Source of the DNA: Bradyrhizobium sp. 4
GTDB taxonomy: Bacteria; Pseudomonadota; Alphaproteobacteria; Rhizobiales; Xanthobacteraceae
Assembly (NCBI RefSeq): GCF_023100905.1
Contig: NZ_CP064686.1
Span: 5,332,001-5,396,000, forward strand
DNA: 64,000 nt
Direction: 5' to 3'
Of this stretch, positions 35,928 to 45,599 are shown in pieces (the stretch's first letter is position 1; each line of letters opens with the position of its first letter). A program made the translations under genes and the position numbers. The notes beneath the pieces are model-generated. The model was given only the letters and a program-made list of their open reading frames with translations. It did not search any database and was not told the origin of the DNA.

Positions 35928-37956
35928 CGGACAACTGCGACGTATCGACTGCCTTGCGATCGATCCACAAATCATACCAGGCGGTCAGATTGTAGATCGC
36001 CCAGAGATACAGGCTGGTATCGGTCCGTGCGGTGAAGTGCCAGTCGAACAGCTTCTCGATATAGGAGGCATTCAGGAAGCCGCGCCGCATCAACCCCGAA
36101 GAGAACACCGACGTCCGGACCGCACGGCCGAAATCGCTGCGCATCCATTCGCTCATCGGCGCACCGAAGCCCATCTTCTTCCGATAGATGAGGTTGTCGG
36201 GGATCAGGCCCTCGACAGCCTTCTTCAGAAGATATTTCGGTTCGCCGCCCTTGGTCTTCCATTCCTCGGGAATGTCCATCGAGAACTCGACGAGCTTGTG
36301 GTCGAGGAAGGGGACGCGCGCTTCCAGCGACTCGGACATGCCGATCTTGTCGACCCGCATCAGCAGTAGCTCGGGCAAGCGCAGCCTGAACTCGCTGTGG
36401 ATCATGCGCGTCAGCGGATCAAGGCTGGGGAACTTGGCGTCCAGGGGATCCATGAAGCTGCGGACGATATTGAAGCTGTCGAGCTTCAGATATTCGGGAT
36501 CGAGCAACCCCGCCGCGTCCGCGTGATCGTCGTTGGTGGCCGCGATGGCGGCGGAGTCAACGAGCTGGCTCTTCATCAGATCGGGGAACACCATCGCACC
36601 GGACCAGAAATGCTCGCGGCTTCGGGCCGCGCGATCGATGACGTCCGCATAGACCGGCAGCTTCGGATGAATCCCCGAAAGCAGACTGGCGGTGCCCGCC
36701 GCAAGGCGCTGCGCCGGCTGAGGCAGGTACTTGCGGAACGGCGCCCAGTATTTGTGATACATCTTCAGGTACGTCATGTAGCCTGAATAGCCGCAGAACT
36801 GCTCGTCCGAGCCTTCGCCGACCTGGACCACCTTCATGCCGTTTTCGTGCGCGAGCTTGGAGACGAAATAGAGCGGGATGCACACCCAGTCGGCGATCGG
36901 CTCGTCCTGCGAGTGCAGCATCTGCGGCAGGTAGTTGATCATGTCCTTCTTGCTGATCCCAATCTCATGATGATTGGTGCCGAATTGACGTGCGATCTGA
37001 TTGGCCTGCTCGTATTCGTTCAGATGCTTGTAGTCGCTGAATCCGATCGTGAAGGTCTCCACGGGGCGGCTGGAGAATTCGCTCATCAACGCCACGTTGC
37101 TCGATGAATCGACGCCGCCCGACAGGAACACGCCCATCGGCACGTCCGACATCATCCGCTTCTCCACGCTAGCGCGGAGCCGGTCGCGAATGCCGCTGAC
37201 GTAGAACTCCTCGAGCGCCGCCTCCGAAAGATTGGCGGTCTCGCCCGGGTCGATGCCGCGTCCGGGCACCGCGTCCCAGTATCGCGAGATCGTCGCCTTG
37301 CCGGAACGATCGATCGACATGCTGCATCCGGCCGGCAGCTTGTAGATGCCGCGCATCATCGTCAGCGGCGCCGGTGTCGTCAGGAACGACAGGTAATGAT
37401 ACATCGCGGCGGTGTCGATCTCGCGCACGAAGTCGGGATGCTCAACCAGCGCCTTCATCTCCGAGGCGAAGGCGAAACATCCCTTGATCCGGGCGAAATA
37501 GAGCGGCTTGACGCCGACGCGGTCGCGCGCGAGCGACAGTAGCCCCTTTCGCTCGTCCCAGATCCCGAACGCGTAATCGCCCTCGATCCGCTCGAGCAGG
37601 CCGTCGAGGCCCCACTCCTCGTAGCCGTGCACCAGCACCTCGGTGTCGCTGTGATCGGTACGGAACTTGTGCCCACGGGCGACGAGCTCGGGCCTGAGCT
37701 TGGCGTGATTGTAGATCTCACCGTTGAAGGTGATGATGACGGCGCCGTCCTCATTGCGCATCGGCTGCGTCGCTGCGACGTTGAGGTCGACGATTGAGAG
37801 ACGGCGGTGGCCGAGCCCGATTCTGCGGTCGTCGGAAACCCAGCCGTCTCCGCCGTCCGGCCCGCGATGCGCCATGGCGTCGCGCATGCGATCCAGGACG
37901 CTACGATCGACCCTGCCGGCGCCGCCGTAAGATAGCAAACCCACTATTCCGCACAT
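35914..37956 (-). CDS. asnB: Glutamine-dependent asparagine synthase-like amidotransferase
   Basis: A 680-residue class II glutamine amidotransferase. Cys2 is the glutaminase nucleophile (MCGIVGLLSYGG), with HRGPDG at 30-35 and the NGEIYN loop at 78-83. The synthetase domain has the ATP-pyrophosphatase P-loop SGGVDSS at 279-285 and later GEGSDEQFCGY. It could make asparagine, but AsnB copies inside O-antigen loci (WbpS type) amidate uronic acids such as ManNAcA; with wecBC nearby, the latter is plausible here (inference). It is about 60 residues longer than typical AsnB, with an intact C-terminus. Confidence 0.9.
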   Translation of the reverse strand: MCGIVGLLSYGGAGRVDRSVLDRMRDAMAHRGPDGGDGWVSDDRRIGLGHRRLSIVDLNVAATQPMRNEDGAVIITFNGEIYNHAKLRPELVARGHKFRTDHSDTEVLVHGYEEWGLDGLLERIEGDYAFGIWDERKGLLSLARDRVGVKPLYFARIKGCFAFASEMKALVEHPDFVREIDTAAMYHYLSFLTTPAPLTMMRGIYKLPAGCSMSIDRSGKATISRYWDAVPGRGIDPGETANLSEAALEEFYVSGIRDRLRASVEKRMMSDVPMGVFLSGGVDSSSNVALMSEFSSRPVETFTIGFSDYKHLNEYEQANQIARQFGTNHHEIGISKKDMINYLPQMLHSQDEPIADWVCIPLYFVSKLAHENGMKVVQVGEGSDEQFCGYSGYMTYLKMYHKYWAPFRKYLPQPAQRLAAGTASLLSGIHPKLPVYADVIDRAARSREHFWSGAMVFPDLMKSQLVDSAAIAATNDDHADAAGLLDPEYLKLDSFNIVRSFMDPLDAKFPSLDPLTRMIHSEFRLRLPELLLMRVDKIGMSESLEARVPFLDHKLVEFSMDIPEEWKTKGGEPKYLLKKAVEGLIPDNLIYRKKMGFGAPMSEWMRSDFGRAVRTSVFSSGLMRRGFLNASYIEKLFDWHFTARTDTSLYLWAIYNLTAWYDLWIDRKAVDTSQLSDAVA

Positions 37957-37987
37957 TCAGAACAATCCCCTTGGTTCGGAGACGAGA

Positions 37988-39745
37988 TCATGCCGCATCG
38001 CGATCCGGCCGGCGCACGAGCAACCCGTTACGGGCCATTGCGGCGAGAATAGCATCGACATGCCGCTTCCAGGTATAGCGATTCAGGACCTCGGCGCGGG
38101 CCGCCTTCGCCACCCCGGCGGCCGCGGGCATGTCATCCACGACCCGCCGCAACGTGTCCTTGAAGGCCTGGGCGTTGCCCGGCTCGTAAAGGAATCCGCA
38201 AGGCGCCCCCGCCCCCGGCGGCAACGCCCCCAGCCGCGTGGCACCGCGTCCGGCGATAACATCCTCGATCTGGCCGAGCGCCGATGCGACGATCGGCTTC
38301 TCCATCGCCATATACTCGAACAATTTGGTCGGCGATCCAAAAAATCCGGACCCGTCCGCGTTTGGCACGTGAGGCGAGAGCAGCAGGTCCGCGCAGGCCA
38401 GATACCTGGGGGCTTCCGATTGTGCCACCAGGCCCGTCAGCGTGACAATGCGTGCGACCTCGGGCGGTCCGACCAGCCTACGCACCTCGGGCATCTTCAG
38501 ACCGTCGCCCACCAGCATGAAATGCAACTTGCTTCGCTCGAGCCAGGCGGCGTCGTTGCGCGCGAGGTCACTGATGCTTTCGGCGAGAAACTCGATGCCA
38601 TGCCACTGCCCGAACGTTCCGATGAAGCCGGCGACCAGCGCATCTTTCGGGATGGCATGCTGCCGCTTCAGATCGGCGAGATCGTCCGTCGAGAATCTCG
38701 TGGAATCAAAAGCGGCCGGATCGACACAGTTGGGATAGACGAGAATTCGGCTATCGGGAATTCCTCGCCGCTTCAGCTCCTCTCCCAACTCGTCCGAAAC
38801 GGTGACGATCAAATCCGCAGCCTCCAGCGCGACTGCTTCTGCTTTCTCTGCGGCCCCATGCAGGCGGAGCCGCGTTCCCCAATTCGCGGACGCCCAGGCC
38901 TCGGATCCGTTGAATTCGACGACGACCGGCACGTTCAAGCGGCGCCCCAGATAAGGCCCGGTGAAATCGTGCAGAGAAAATCGTTGATAGATGAACGACC
39001 ATGGATTGGAGCTGTGCAGTGGAACGATCCTCTTCTCGATCGCCTCCGCATATGGATAGAAATTCAGCTCTGCGGGCATCGCAAGCAGCCCATCGGGCCG
39101 CAACTTCAGCCAGCGCGCGCCCGCGCGATCCGTGGGCAGCGACTTGAGACTTGCGTAATCCACCTCGAAGGCATTGTCGAGAAATCCCCCGATGACACCC
39201 GCCGTGTGACCGACCGAGCCACCGACGGCCGCGCCAAGCGAGATGTTGGCATCGAGATAGAGAATGCGCGCGCCGCCGCTGGGTGGGACCTGACGGGGCA
39301 TCGGCAACCGTCTCATCGCGTCTCCCTCGCGCAAACGGCGGACAAGAGCGCGGCGGGACGATAGCGTATCGACGCCGAGCTGCAGCAAGTTCTGCAGCCC
39401 GCCAAGCCGCCCGAGAGCCTCGACCCGCAAATCGGGCCAGACAACCGCAAGTAAGCCGACCCGGGTCAATGCAGCCGCGATCGAGAGCGGTGCAATCAGC
39501 GCCGTGGAAACCTCGCTTTCCAGCGCGATGACCAGCTTATCGGCACGCAGACTGCGCAGCTTCCGAAGCGCCGCGACGGGCGACAATTTGCGCAGATTCG
39601 CCGCGTCATAGTAGCTGTCCACCGGTCCGCAGACCTCTGTGATTCGATCGGCAAACGATCTCGTCAGAGGGTGGAAGCTCATGACGATCAGCTTGGGTCT
39701 TGTGGAAAGGTCAGGACGCATTAGTTTCGCGGACGGGTTGGACAT
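37988..39745 (-). CDS. Glycosyltransferase family 4, large (585 aa)
   Basis: The C-terminal two thirds hold a GT-B transferase: EFNGSEAWASANWG, AADLIVTVSDELGEEL, VYPNCVDPAAF, AGFIGTFGQWHGIEFLAESI, and the GSPTKLFEYMAMEKPIVASA glycosyltransferase motif. The N-terminal about 190 residues are extra, with a second Rossmann-like stretch (GARILYLDANISLGAAVGGS) where many GT4 proteins begin. It may thus be a GT4 with an accessory domain. Its start MSNPSAKLMRPDL at 39745 is tentative. It leads the group of minus-strand genes down to asnB. Confidence 0.85.
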   Translation of the reverse strand: MSNPSAKLMRPDLSTRPKLIVMSFHPLTRSFADRITEVCGPVDSYYDAANLRKLSPVAALRKLRSLRADKLVIALESEVSTALIAPLSIAAALTRVGLLAVVWPDLRVEALGRLGGLQNLLQLGVDTLSSRRALVRRLREGDAMRRLPMPRQVPPSGGARILYLDANISLGAAVGGSVGHTAGVIGGFLDNAFEVDYASLKSLPTDRAGARWLKLRPDGLLAMPAELNFYPYAEAIEKRIVPLHSSNPWSFIYQRFSLHDFTGPYLGRRLNVPVVVEFNGSEAWASANWGTRLRLHGAAEKAEAVALEAADLIVTVSDELGEELKRRGIPDSRILVYPNCVDPAAFDSTRFSTDDLADLKRQHAIPKDALVAGFIGTFGQWHGIEFLAESISDLARNDAAWLERSKLHFMLVGDGLKMPEVRRLVGPPEVARIVTLTGLVAQSEAPRYLACADLLLSPHVPNADGSGFFGSPTKLFEYMAMEKPIVASALGQIEDVIAGRGATRLGALPPGAGAPCGFLYEPGNAQAFKDTLRRVVDDMPAAAGVAKAARAEVLNRYTWKRHVDAILAAMARNGLLVRRPDRDAA

Positions 39746-39901
39746 CTGGGTCAGGCTATACTAGCAATAAAGCGTCAAGACCAGCGTCCAGGAGCCCCCC
39801 GCAAAGCTCGCCCGCCGCAGGCCCAAGCCAGTTAGTTCCCGTCATTTTACCGGGGCTGCAAGACCCCGCCCACCCCCGCTAAAGCGTCGCCATCCGAGCA
39901 C

Positions 39902-40580
39902 GTTTACCAAGGTCGCGCTGTTCACGCCGGCGTGGCTGCTTTGCATGACGCTGCTTTCGATATTCCTCGGACGGAACGCAACGATCCTGTCCCTGTTTTT
40001 GCCGTTCTCGCCGGCGTGCTTCTCATCATCACAATCGGCGAGCCGATGAGGCTCTTTTTCGGCATCGTCAATGCCAGAATGCTCAGCGTTCCCTCGGTAG
40101 CAATGGATGTCTACAACCAGTACTTCGCTCAGCACGAGCTGACCCATTTCTGCCAGATCTGGCTCCTGAAGCCGTTCGTAAGCTGCGCACTGAAACAGCA
40201 GATTTCCGTCGAGATGAAAAGCACCTACCCGCTAGGTTTCCTTAATGCTTCCTTGTTCGCCATGAGGGCATCGCATCCGTCGGTCTTCGGGCAGCCCCAC
40301 TGGTGACATTCGTCTGCGGGCTGATCATTGGTTTCGGCAACCGGCTATCGGCGGACCTGTCGGAGCGCTTTATCCTCATATCGCGGCCATCGTGCCACAG
40401 GTTATCACAAACGTCCCACTCTCGACGGTGATACTGACCCACGGCCTCTGGCTTCGGTTCCTGCTCTGGTACTTGACCCCGCGAACGCTGTTAGTCCGGC
40501 AGAACCTTGAGGCCCGGTCGCGCCCAAGCTCGATGCGCCGTGAAATCGTTCAAGCGGGAAGAACCTTCGTAGTAGTCTAG
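39902..40580 (+). pseudogene. Decayed Wzy-like oligosaccharide polymerase fragment
   Basis: The plus-strand sequence gives YFAQHELTHFCQIWLLKPFV, then KSTYPLGFLNASLFA, VTFVCGLIIGFGNRLSADLS and PQVITNVPLSTVILTHGL, with frameshifts near 40255 and 40380. The NASLFA-TEG and GNRLS...FI-PQ--NVPL-T-L-THG pattern is characteristic of O-antigen polymerases of the oligosaccharide repeat-unit type. The N-terminal part is missing or unreadable, and the piece ends with TAG at 40578-40580. It overlaps the convergent membrane-protein gene by 4 bp. A second lost polymerase in the same locus. Confidence 0.6.
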
Positions 40581-41932
40581 GCTCGCCGGCTGGCCGGCTC
40601 GAACCTGCCGGCTCTTGCCAGGGCAAGAAGGATCTCGACAATGACACCAAACAGCAAGACGAGAAAGATCTTCACCGGGAAAAGATAGACTTCGGTGTAG
40701 TGAAAAAGAGCTGCCTGCCCGAGAAAAGTGGCAACAAACGCGGCACTCACGCTGAATACCGCATCATAGGAAGACCAGCCTGCAGAGTAGCGTACAAGTG
40801 AAAGCCGCGCCCAGGCGAAAGCGCCAGAAACGACGATGAGAAGGTAGATCATCTTGTAGGTGGTGAGCGCCTTCATCACCTTCTTCAGATAGATCGTGAT
40901 CACTTCGATCGGATGGTGAAGGACAATCTCGAAATACTTCCGTTTCAGTATCGAATAATATTCGGCCGACAGATACAGCGTGCCGGGGCTGACCTCCTTG
41001 ACGGCCCGGACACCGTCGTCATCGCTCCACACGATTCCGAAGGGATTTTCAACGGTCCCAAGGCCGATATACAGATTGTGCCATGCCCCGTGCTGCTCCA
41101 TCCGGGCGGACGGCGCGATATCAAAGATGGCATCGCGAGCGCGAAGGATGGCGTATGGCGCCCAGATGGTCATAACTGTTGCGCTGACAACGACGAGATG
41201 GGCCAGTCCCACCCATCGCATCTTCATGAGCGAACAAGAATAACTGACACCAAGGGCAAGTAACGCAGCCAAAACCCCCATAAGCCCGATCGCCTCGCGG
41301 AAAACCATTCCGCCAGCGAGACCAAGCACACCGGCGATCATCCATAACGACCAGTTGGCACGCGACGGGCCGGTGCATGGTACTCCGAGTACGGCCAAAG
41401 GCAGCAATGCGACCAAACAGGCGACACCAAGGTGGCCTGGATGCGGCCCGAGCGCATGATGCTCATTGGCAATCAAGGGTCCCCCGATCAGGACCAGAAA
41501 CGAGAGGCTGGGCAAACGCATGCATAAAAGCAAACCAGCCAGACTTACAATCCCGATATAGTTCAAGATGGTATTCACTCTCGAAACGTCAGTTTCGGTG
41601 ACGGCCGCACCGCTAACGGCCGCATAGAGATCCAAGACTAGGGGTGGGCCGGGATCGTCACCTGGCGAGTCGTCCGCGATAGGCAAGAGACGACCCCTTT
41701 GACAAATCGCCAGGATTGCCTTCGTTGTTCGCGCACAATCAGCACTTTTCACCCATACCTCAGCAGAGTACCAGGAATGATCGAGCGTGCCGGCCTTGTT
41801 CAAGGAAAGGAGAAAGCCTGGAACACAAAATAGTATCAGAGCCGCCAGAAGCAGCGTGACCCTGATCGGTCCGCGGTCCAGTTGTGTAATAAGCTTGCGC
41901 AACAATTCAGCCCCTCTCCGCTCAAAATGCAT
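40577..41932 (-). CDS. Polytopic membrane protein of unknown function (451 aa)
   Basis: The product has about ten hydrophobic segments and a periplasmic loop with GTLDHSWYSAEVWVKSADCA near the N-terminus, then NEHHALGPHPGHLGVACLVA. The loop architecture, with an early acidic/aromatic loop, recalls GT-C glycosyltransferases, but no specific family is recognised. Its ATG overlaps the stop of the preceding gene as TAATG, so it is translationally coupled to the 621-residue protein. The pair may form one membrane complex. An ATG at 41953 is less likely because it overlaps the upstream gene further. Confidence 0.75.
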   Translation of the reverse strand: MHFERRGAELLRKLITQLDRGPIRVTLLLAALILFCVPGFLLSLNKAGTLDHSWYSAEVWVKSADCARTTKAILAICQRGRLLPIADDSPGDDPGPPLVLDLYAAVSGAAVTETDVSRVNTILNYIGIVSLAGLLLCMRLPSLSFLVLIGGPLIANEHHALGPHPGHLGVACLVALLPLAVLGVPCTGPSRANWSLWMIAGVLGLAGGMVFREAIGLMGVLAALLALGVSYSCSLMKMRWVGLAHLVVVSATVMTIWAPYAILRARDAIFDIAPSARMEQHGAWHNLYIGLGTVENPFGIVWSDDDGVRAVKEVSPGTLYLSAEYYSILKRKYFEIVLHHPIEVITIYLKKVMKALTTYKMIYLLIVVSGAFAWARLSLVRYSAGWSSYDAVFSVSAAFVATFLGQAALFHYTEVYLFPVKIFLVLLFGVIVEILLALARAGRFEPASRRA

Positions 41933-43797
41933 TATTGATGACCAGCGCCGCACGCCAGCTCACGACTGGTTTGACGATAGACGTAGGCAATAACGCCTCC
42001 CGCGCTGCCTTCCGCAACATACTGATTGTCAATTGCCCGCCCAGGCATGATCTCGCGGGGTGGTCGAGCTCGCACCAGCAGTGCAGGATGTTCAAAAACA
42101 TTGCATCGTGCAGGCGACGAGAGATAACCCCGATAACGTTCGATGACCCGACCGACACTTTGCTCGAGCTCTGCCTGGCGCACCTTGCGGTTGTCGCTTG
42201 CCGGATACCATGCATCGCGAAAGCTGAACAAATAGGTCAGATTTGCTCCCGCCCGCTGCTGGATTTCTGCGCCCAGCAATTGCTCCGCCATCTCGGGGCT
42301 CACGTCGGTTCGGAACCAGTGCTCAAAAAGCGCATTCTCGTATCGGCTGGGATCGGCGCTCTTGGCCTCTGGCGCCATGTTCGGAATGAAGTCCATAGCT
42401 ACCCGGTAGAAAGTGAGGACGACATTGTAGCGGTTGTTCGTTCTGACCTGCAGCAGCGGTGCAATACCCGCGTCATCCAATACCAGGCTCGCCTGGTTCG
42501 CCGTATCGGCGTCGACAGCCTGCAACGCCCGGACGATGGCAATGGACTCCATGTTGTAGGCCCGCCAGGCCGAGAACGAGGTCTTCTCCGCCCGAACGAC
42601 AACGACAGCAATGAGAGCCGAACATATCCATAACACTGGTGCAGGAAACGACAGCCGCGTGGTATAAGAGGGCGCCATGATGGAAAGAGCCGTGATAACA
42701 CCAAACAAGAGTATCGGATAGCTAACAGTACGCTCCCAATCCCGCGCGCTGAACATCACCCCGGTTACGATCTGCTGATTACTCAACAGCAGAGGCATGA
42801 TCAGACAACCGAAGGCGAGAAAAGCCAACGGCTCCCTGCATCCTCGCAAGATCATCCAAAAGCCAAAGCAGATACCGAAGGTGAGACTGCCGATGACGGC
42901 AGGCGTTATGATCGGCAGACGCGTTTGGTAGGTAAGGCCGGTGAGCATGCCCGTCGTCGTCTGACCGCCATTGTGATCCCAATAAACCGCGCTGAGCGAT
43001 ACCAATGCGGCCCCCAGCAAACCGACTGCAATTGGGATGGCCGAGATCTGCCTGAAATATCCCTGCACCAGCAGGAATCCGCCGGCAATCGCCGCCACCG
43101 GAAGCGTCACGAAGGTGTACCCGATCGGAAGCAGGGATATGGTGATGACCGCTGCCGCAAGAGCTGCGCGTTCGCGAATTCCGGTGACGACGGCGAATCG
43201 CGCAAGCAGCCCAAGACTCAGGAACATGACCACAAAGCTCACCTGCGGCTCCGGCGTCCTGAAGACCGCGAGAAAGCTCGTCTCGTAGGACGGGACAAGC
43301 TTGGGATAGACCAACCCTACGATCTGGGAAAACCGCGAAATATTGAACTGGCCCGACGTCCAAAGGACTAGATTGCCCAGCGAAAACAGATCGTTCGAAA
43401 AAACGAGCAGCAATGCCGCCAACACCCTTGCGGGCCGGCTGGACACGACCTGACTGACAGCGAAATAGGCGGCGCAGCTCGCCAGGAATGGAAACACGAA
43501 ATCCGATGCGGCCAGCGTCGCGTCCAGTGAGGATGCACAGAGGCGGTAAATGGTACTGAGCGCAAAGCCGGACAGCGCGCGCGTCGACCTTAGCGTTCCC
43601 AGCAGCCAGCTCAGAACATAGGTGTCCTCGTCATAGGCACCGTGAAAATACCGAAACTCGCCAATCTCCCTGGCGAATTGCAGGTGCGGCCAAAGCCCCA
43701 GAACGCCGACGAAGGTCGCTACCAGGCCGGCTGCCAGCAAGTCAGCCCGCGACCAGGCGCAAGGCACTGGACAGTTTTTTGTCACGTGGACTTCCAA
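41932..43797 (-). CDS. Large polytopic membrane protein of unknown function (621 aa)
   Basis: The first about 430 residues hold roughly eleven to thirteen membrane segments with an early loop containing AYDEDTYVLSWLLGTLRSTR, an acidic stretch that in GT-C enzymes often carries the catalytic Asp. The last about 190 residues are soluble and probably periplasmic. No Pfam family is recognised. It is coupled (TAATG) to the smaller membrane protein. Position between a polymerase relic and sugar-modifying genes points to glycan assembly or modification of the surface polymer; this is inference only. Confidence 0.75.
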   Translation of the reverse strand: MEVHVTKNCPVPCAWSRADLLAAGLVATFVGVLGLWPHLQFAREIGEFRYFHGAYDEDTYVLSWLLGTLRSTRALSGFALSTIYRLCASSLDATLAASDFVFPFLASCAAYFAVSQVVSSRPARVLAALLLVFSNDLFSLGNLVLWTSGQFNISRFSQIVGLVYPKLVPSYETSFLAVFRTPEPQVSFVVMFLSLGLLARFAVVTGIRERAALAAAVITISLLPIGYTFVTLPVAAIAGGFLLVQGYFRQISAIPIAVGLLGAALVSLSAVYWDHNGGQTTTGMLTGLTYQTRLPIITPAVIGSLTFGICFGFWMILRGCREPLAFLAFGCLIMPLLLSNQQIVTGVMFSARDWERTVSYPILLFGVITALSIMAPSYTTRLSFPAPVLWICSALIAVVVVRAEKTSFSAWRAYNMESIAIVRALQAVDADTANQASLVLDDAGIAPLLQVRTNNRYNVVLTFYRVAMDFIPNMAPEAKSADPSRYENALFEHWFRTDVSPEMAEQLLGAEIQQRAGANLTYLFSFRDAWYPASDNRKVRQAELEQSVGRVIERYRGYLSSPARCNVFEHPALLVRARPPREIMPGRAIDNQYVAEGSAGGVIAYVYRQTSRELACGAGHQ

Positions 43798-43840
43798 TTG
43801 ATGGCATCCATAGATCGCAACGCGTGGAGCGGATAATCGA

Positions 43841-44785
43841 TCATGTCCCGGCCGTTGCGAGCGTCCGTTTCAGGTCCTCCTGCGCCGCCAGCAGGCCTGA
43901 TACGTCCCCCACCGCAACTGCATCTGCCGTGCCCATCATCTGCGACAAGAACGCACCAAGCTCCAGCCGCAAGGTGCTGTTCATCGCCGACATGCTCTCA
44001 TCAAGCGCGTGCGGCTGGCCGTTGATCGTCATCAGCCCGTGGACGCCACTGAAGTCGACCGACACGTGACCGGATTCTGTCCGGATATCCAGCAGTCTTC
44101 GACGCGCCTTTGCTTTGGTGTGACAGCGAAATTCGTGGCGCCCTCCCCGATCGTCGTGGAATTCGATCCATCCCTGACCGCCATCCGGGCTCTCTTGCGC
44201 TGCCCCGATCCGAAGACCGGCCTTAGGGACAAAGATCCGGAAGATCGAAAAGGCATGAGGCAACAAGTCGTACAGCAGCCCTGTCTCCTCGTGCCGGGTC
44301 TTTGTCGCGCCATATCGCACTTCGTTTTCGACGTCATCCCATATCAGCGTCATATCTGCGCTAGCGCCGGCGAGTTCCTCGGACAATTGATGGAAGGCCG
44401 GCAGATAGGCGAACTCCGTGCCCACCGCGAGGATGCGCTTCGTGTGTTGGGCCGCCGCCACAAGCGTCCGTCCGCTTTCCGGATCGACACCGAGCGGCTT
44501 TTCGACAAGAGCGTGCAGACCATGGCCGAGCGCGTCCATTCCGTCGCGCACGTGATCGCGTGGCCGGCTCGAAATGATCGCCGCTTGCGGCTGCCGATCG
44601 ACAAGCATGGCCTCCGCAACTGTCGGCACGACCGTCAGGCCCGCGAGCTCAGCGCGCGAATGGGCCCATACGCGCACCTCGTCGGGCCGGCTGCGGGCGG
44701 CCAGGACGACGCCGTCCGCAGAACCGCGCGCGGCGACGACGACCGAAAGCCAAGTCCGCCCCCAACGACCCCCGCCAACGATCAC
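43841..44785 (-). CDS. Gfo/Idh/MocA-family oxidoreductase
   Basis: A 314-residue NAD(P)-dependent sugar oxidoreductase. The N-terminal motif GGGRWGRTW replaces the usual GxGxxG, EKPLGVDPESG is the family's catalytic Lys motif, and GTEFAYLPAFHQL and YDLLPHAFSIFRIFVP follow. It probably modifies a nucleotide sugar or inositol-like substrate. The annotated start is GTG 44785, with in-frame coding-like sequence upstream to the methyltransferase stop but no better start codon. No sign of truncation at the C-terminus. Confidence 0.82.
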   Translation of the reverse strand: MIVGGGRWGRTWLSVVVAARGSADGVVLAARSRPDEVRVWAHSRAELAGLTVVPTVAEAMLVDRQPQAAIISSRPRDHVRDGMDALGHGLHALVEKPLGVDPESGRTLVAAAQHTKRILAVGTEFAYLPAFHQLSEELAGASADMTLIWDDVENEVRYGATKTRHEETGLLYDLLPHAFSIFRIFVPKAGLRIGAAQESPDGGQGWIEFHDDRGGRHEFRCHTKAKARRRLLDIRTESGHVSVDFSGVHGLMTINGQPHALDESMSAMNSTLRLELGAFLSQMMGTADAVAVGDVSGLLAAQEDLKRTLATAGT

Positions 44786-44864
44786 AAGCGGAACCGGCAG
44801 GGCCGCCGCGCGCCAGAAGTCAGCCAGTTCCGAAGCGATCGCGCTCAGATGCGTCTCTCCCGCT

Positions 44865-45599
44865 TCAGGACGACGGCTTCACGCCGCTGAGGTAATATTG
44901 GGCACCGAACGGAAGATGCCCCAAAAACGAGTCGAGGCTGCTGAGAAACGGGCCGGCCGGCGGCACTGAAATGATCGTCTTCGTTTCGACCTTGGCAAAG
45001 CCCGTGTCCACAAACATTTGCCGCAGCTTCCCGGGCCGCAACAACACCGCGTCCTTGTCGATGTCGCAGCTCCTCACAATGTACTGGGTCGCCGGGTTAT
45101 AGGGATTGTGCTCGAACACAAGCACCAGCCCCCCAGCCTTTGTCACGCGGAACATGTCCGCGACGAACTCCGTCCATTGCGGCGGCGGCACATGATGCAT
45201 GACGCATACGGTGAACACGATGGAGAATTGCCCGTCGCGATAAGGCAGCCGGGCTCCGTCAAAGGTCGAATAGTGCACGAAAGGATGCCGCGCCGCTGCA
45301 AGCTCGACGCTCTGCGCCGATACATCGATGCCGTGCAGTTCGCGGAACTTTCCTTCGAGGCCGGGATGATACGCGCCGAGCCCGCAGCCGAGGTCCAGAA
45401 CATCCAGCTCTGTCAGATCAGGAAAATGCTCTCTGCCGAGCCGCAAGATGTGCTCGCGCTTGATGTCGATGTAGAATGAGTGCTCACGCCCGGCAAAGGC
45501 AAGTGCCGAGTTGATTTTTTCCTCGTAGTCGCCGGTGACGTTGTCAAAATCCGCCGCGACCTGTTCCTGCGTCACGTGAGTGATCTTCTGCTCGCTCAT
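44865..45599 (-). CDS. Class I SAM-dependent methyltransferase
   Basis: A 244-residue methyltransferase. Motif I VLDLGCGLGAYHPGLE is clear, with HGIDVSAQSVELA, DGQFSIVFTVCVMHHVPPPQ and VTKAGGLVLVFEHNPYNP. ATG 45599 (MSEQKITHVTQEQVAADFDN) is chosen because its ATGA overlaps the stop of gtrA; an upstream start at 45728 would cover much of gtrA. It likely methylates a polysaccharide sugar or its precursor. It sits with GtrA and the GT2 protein in one overlapping run. Confidence 0.88.
   Translation of the reverse strand: MSEQKITHVTQEQVAADFDNVTGDYEEKINSALAFAGREHSFYIDIKREHILRLGREHFPDLTELDVLDLGCGLGAYHPGLEGKFRELHGIDVSAQSVELAAARHPFVHYSTFDGARLPYRDGQFSIVFTVCVMHHVPPPQWTEFVADMFRVTKAGGLVLVFEHNPYNPATQYIVRSCDIDKDAVLLRPGKLRQMFVDTGFAKVETKTIISVPPAGPFLSSLDSFLGHLPFGAQYYLSGVKPSS

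Noticed and set aside
38060..39364. 434-codon plus-strand frame over the large glycosyltransferase
   Set aside because: Shadow of the minus-strand gene; composition typical of antisense high-G+C DNA.
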